Assembly: GCA_020722815.1 (NCBI GenBank)
Contig: DYKB01000002.1
Span: 170,054 to 234,053 of the forward strand
Direction: 5' to 3'
Source: Caldithrix sp.
GTDB taxonomy: Bacteria > Zhuqueibacterota > Zhuqueibacteria > Thermofontimicrobiales > Sulfurfontimicrobiaceae
Length of the DNA stretch: 64,000 nucleotides
Below are positions 63,076 through 64,000 of this stretch, in pieces. Both the position numbers and the translations under genes were made by a program. A model generated the notes under the pieces. The model was not told the DNA's origin. It saw only the letters and a program-made list of their open reading frames with translations, and made no database searches. Position 1 is the first letter of the stretch, and each line of letters opens with the position of its first letter.

Positions 63076-63759
63076 ATGCAAAAAATGAAAAAAGCTTTAC
63101 CGATTTTAACCAATTTGTTATTATTAATCCTGTTTTTATCACCAGTTTATAGTCAAACCGACAGCCTGAATCACTGGGAACCGGATATCCTGGCGTTTGA
63201 AAGTCAGGACAAAATCAATTTTCCGGATTCACTGGATGTTTTGTTTGTGGGAAGTTCCAGTATCCGGCTCTGGTCGACACTCAAAGATGACTTTAAGGCA
63301 GTCAAAGTATTGAATCGAGGCTTTGGCGGATCATGTATAGCCGATCTGGTACACTTTGCCCATCGGATCATCTTGCCGTATCGACCGAAAAAGATTGTCA
63401 TCTACTCAGGAGATAATGATATCAATTCCGGAAAGACTCCGGAGCAGGTCTGCGATGATTTTAAAAATCTGGTCAAAATTATCCAGGATTCTTTGCCAAC
63501 AACCCGGATTATCCTGATTGCTATCAAACCCAGTTTTTCGCGTTGGGAAAAAGTGGAATTGATGCGCCAGGCCAATAATTTGATGAAAGAGTTCATCGTA
63601 AATGACTCGCGTTTATCTTTTATTGACACATTCAGCCATACACTCGGTGCTGATGGCATGCCGAAGCCGGAATTGTTTCGGGAAGATGGGCTGCATTTAA
63701 ACGATAATGGTTATCGGCTGTGGACAGAATTGGTGATGCCGTTTGTTGGTCGGAAATGA
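63076..63759 (+). CDS. Secreted SGNH/GDSL hydrolase
   Basis: ATG 63076 has GAGGAG 7 bases upstream and a signal peptide (1-27, LSPVYSQ). The 227-residue protein shows the four SGNH blocks: VLFVGSSSIRLW (nucleophile Ser in block I), LNRGFGGSCI (block II Gly), YSGDNDINSG (block III Asn) and DGLHLNDNGY (block V Asp and His). Such enzymes are esterases, often deacetylating polysaccharides. Next to a mannanase, acetyl-mannan esterase is a fair guess but unproven. Confidence 0.92.
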   Translation: MQKMKKALPILTNLLLLILFLSPVYSQTDSLNHWEPDILAFESQDKINFPDSLDVLFVGSSSIRLWSTLKDDFKAVKVLNRGFGGSCIADLVHFAHRIILPYRPKKIVIYSGDNDINSGKTPEQVCDDFKNLVKIIQDSLPTTRIILIAIKPSFSRWEKVELMRQANNLMKEFIVNDSRLSFIDTFSHTLGADGMPKPELFREDGLHLNDNGYRLWTELVMPFVGRK

Positions 63760-63835
63760 TTGGGTAGGTTTCATTTAATTGATACTGGAGATGCGTTATA
63801 CGTGAGGCGTGAAGCGTAAGACGTAACATAAAGTA
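63760..63835. repeat. Family 5 fragment after the SGNH gene
   Basis: ATGCGTTATACGTGAGGCGT followed by GAAGCGTAAGACGTAACAT is a scrambled block of the GCGTAAT-type words seen at 34311 and 59125. No gene is seen. Confidence 0.4.
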
Positions 63836-64000
63836 TACTGGTTATACTGGTTCGTTTACTGGTTACCAACCTCCAGATTTACTGGTTACCAACCTCCAGG
63901 TTGGTAACCCCATACTCGAAAAGCTCCAGCTTTTCGATAGAATTTAATGGCGTTTTTCTCATGAAACTGGAGATTTACTGGTTACCAACCTCCAGGTTGG
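63836..64000. repeat. Direct and inverted repeats at the right window edge
   Basis: TTTACTGGTTACCAACCTCC occurs three times (about 63855, 63879, 63973), with AGGTTGGTAACC as its inverse and a hairpin CGAAAAGCTCCAGCTTTTCG at about 63916. The array runs beyond the window, so its extent is unknown. Spacing is uneven and there are no CRISPR-like spacers. Confidence 0.7.

Noticed and set aside
62535..63152. Several frames in the repeat mosaic
   Set aside because: They translate palindromic CCCTCTCCC-type repeats and have no ribosome sites or domains.
63836..64000. Possible CRISPR array at the right edge
   Set aside because: Repeats are unevenly spaced, include inverted copies and there are no unique spacers or cas genes.

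Overview
This 64 kb window reads as the chromosome of a Gram-negative, probably anaerobic bacterium of the FCB side of the tree (Calditrichota, KSB1, Ignavibacteria or a relative). The placement is an inference from three things seen here: lipid A genes (lpxB, a lysophospholipid acyltransferase, lpxK); large secreted proteins ending in the QNYPNPFN-type C-terminal sorting domain used by type IX-like secretion in these phyla; and a set of ferredoxin-bearing MinD-type ATPases, NifX-like proteins and Mrp typical of anaerobes. DNA is AT-rich, most genes have plain GGAG-type ribosome sites, and several good TTGACA/TATAAT-type promoters are visible. No rRNA or tRNA gene and no CRISPR array was seen.

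Layout. 1-8.4 kb: a partial zinc-type dehydrogenase, a secreted heparinase II/III-family lyase, comM, a STAS anti-anti-sigma factor, a structured RNA that looks like 6S RNA, a WalJ-type metallo-hydrolase and a glycosyltransferase. 8.8-13.4 kb: argS and a secreted transglutaminase on the minus strand, then an RsbW-like kinase. 13.9-19 kb: a secreted five-bladed-propeller protein and a 1263-residue multidomain surface protein. 19-26.4 kb: a large ACT-like protein, a methyltransferase, the lpxB-acyltransferase-lpxK run and an NtrC-type regulator. 26.5-31.3 kb: glycan degradation (GH20 hexosaminidase, a decayed GH29 fucosidase, a sulfatase).

31.4-45.4 kb is the most unusual part. A PadR regulator with its own palindromic operator precedes a metal and iron-sulfur island: DUF5320 protein, two NifX/orange-protein-like proteins, two ferredoxins, an IscU-methyltransferase fusion, Mrp, two MinD-ferredoxin ATPases, a 10-TM heavy-metal permease, a DUF89 protein and a cation efflux protein fused to a NifX domain. 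At its edge is a peroxiredoxin whose peroxidatic cysteine codon is TGA and is followed by a bacterial-type SECIS hairpin, so it is most likely a selenoprotein. The island resembles the orange-protein (ORP) loci of Desulfovibrio in composition but has fusions and neighbours I do not know from there.

45.5-51.5 kb carries a zinc ABC importer lacking its ATPase, an outer membrane protein, small membrane proteins and an XRE regulator. 51.9-64 kb has a ThuA-like protein, a transporter gene cut by an IS1634-type transposase fragment, a sorted secreted protein, a WYL regulator with likely operators, an ABC exporter, a GH26 mannanase and an SGNH hydrolase.

Intergenic DNA is crowded with palindromic mobile-looking repeats of at least six families. 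The commonest (about 150-170 bp, ends TTAGTGTCTGTCCG) occurs six times, and in two places its end supplies the stop codon of the neighbouring gene.
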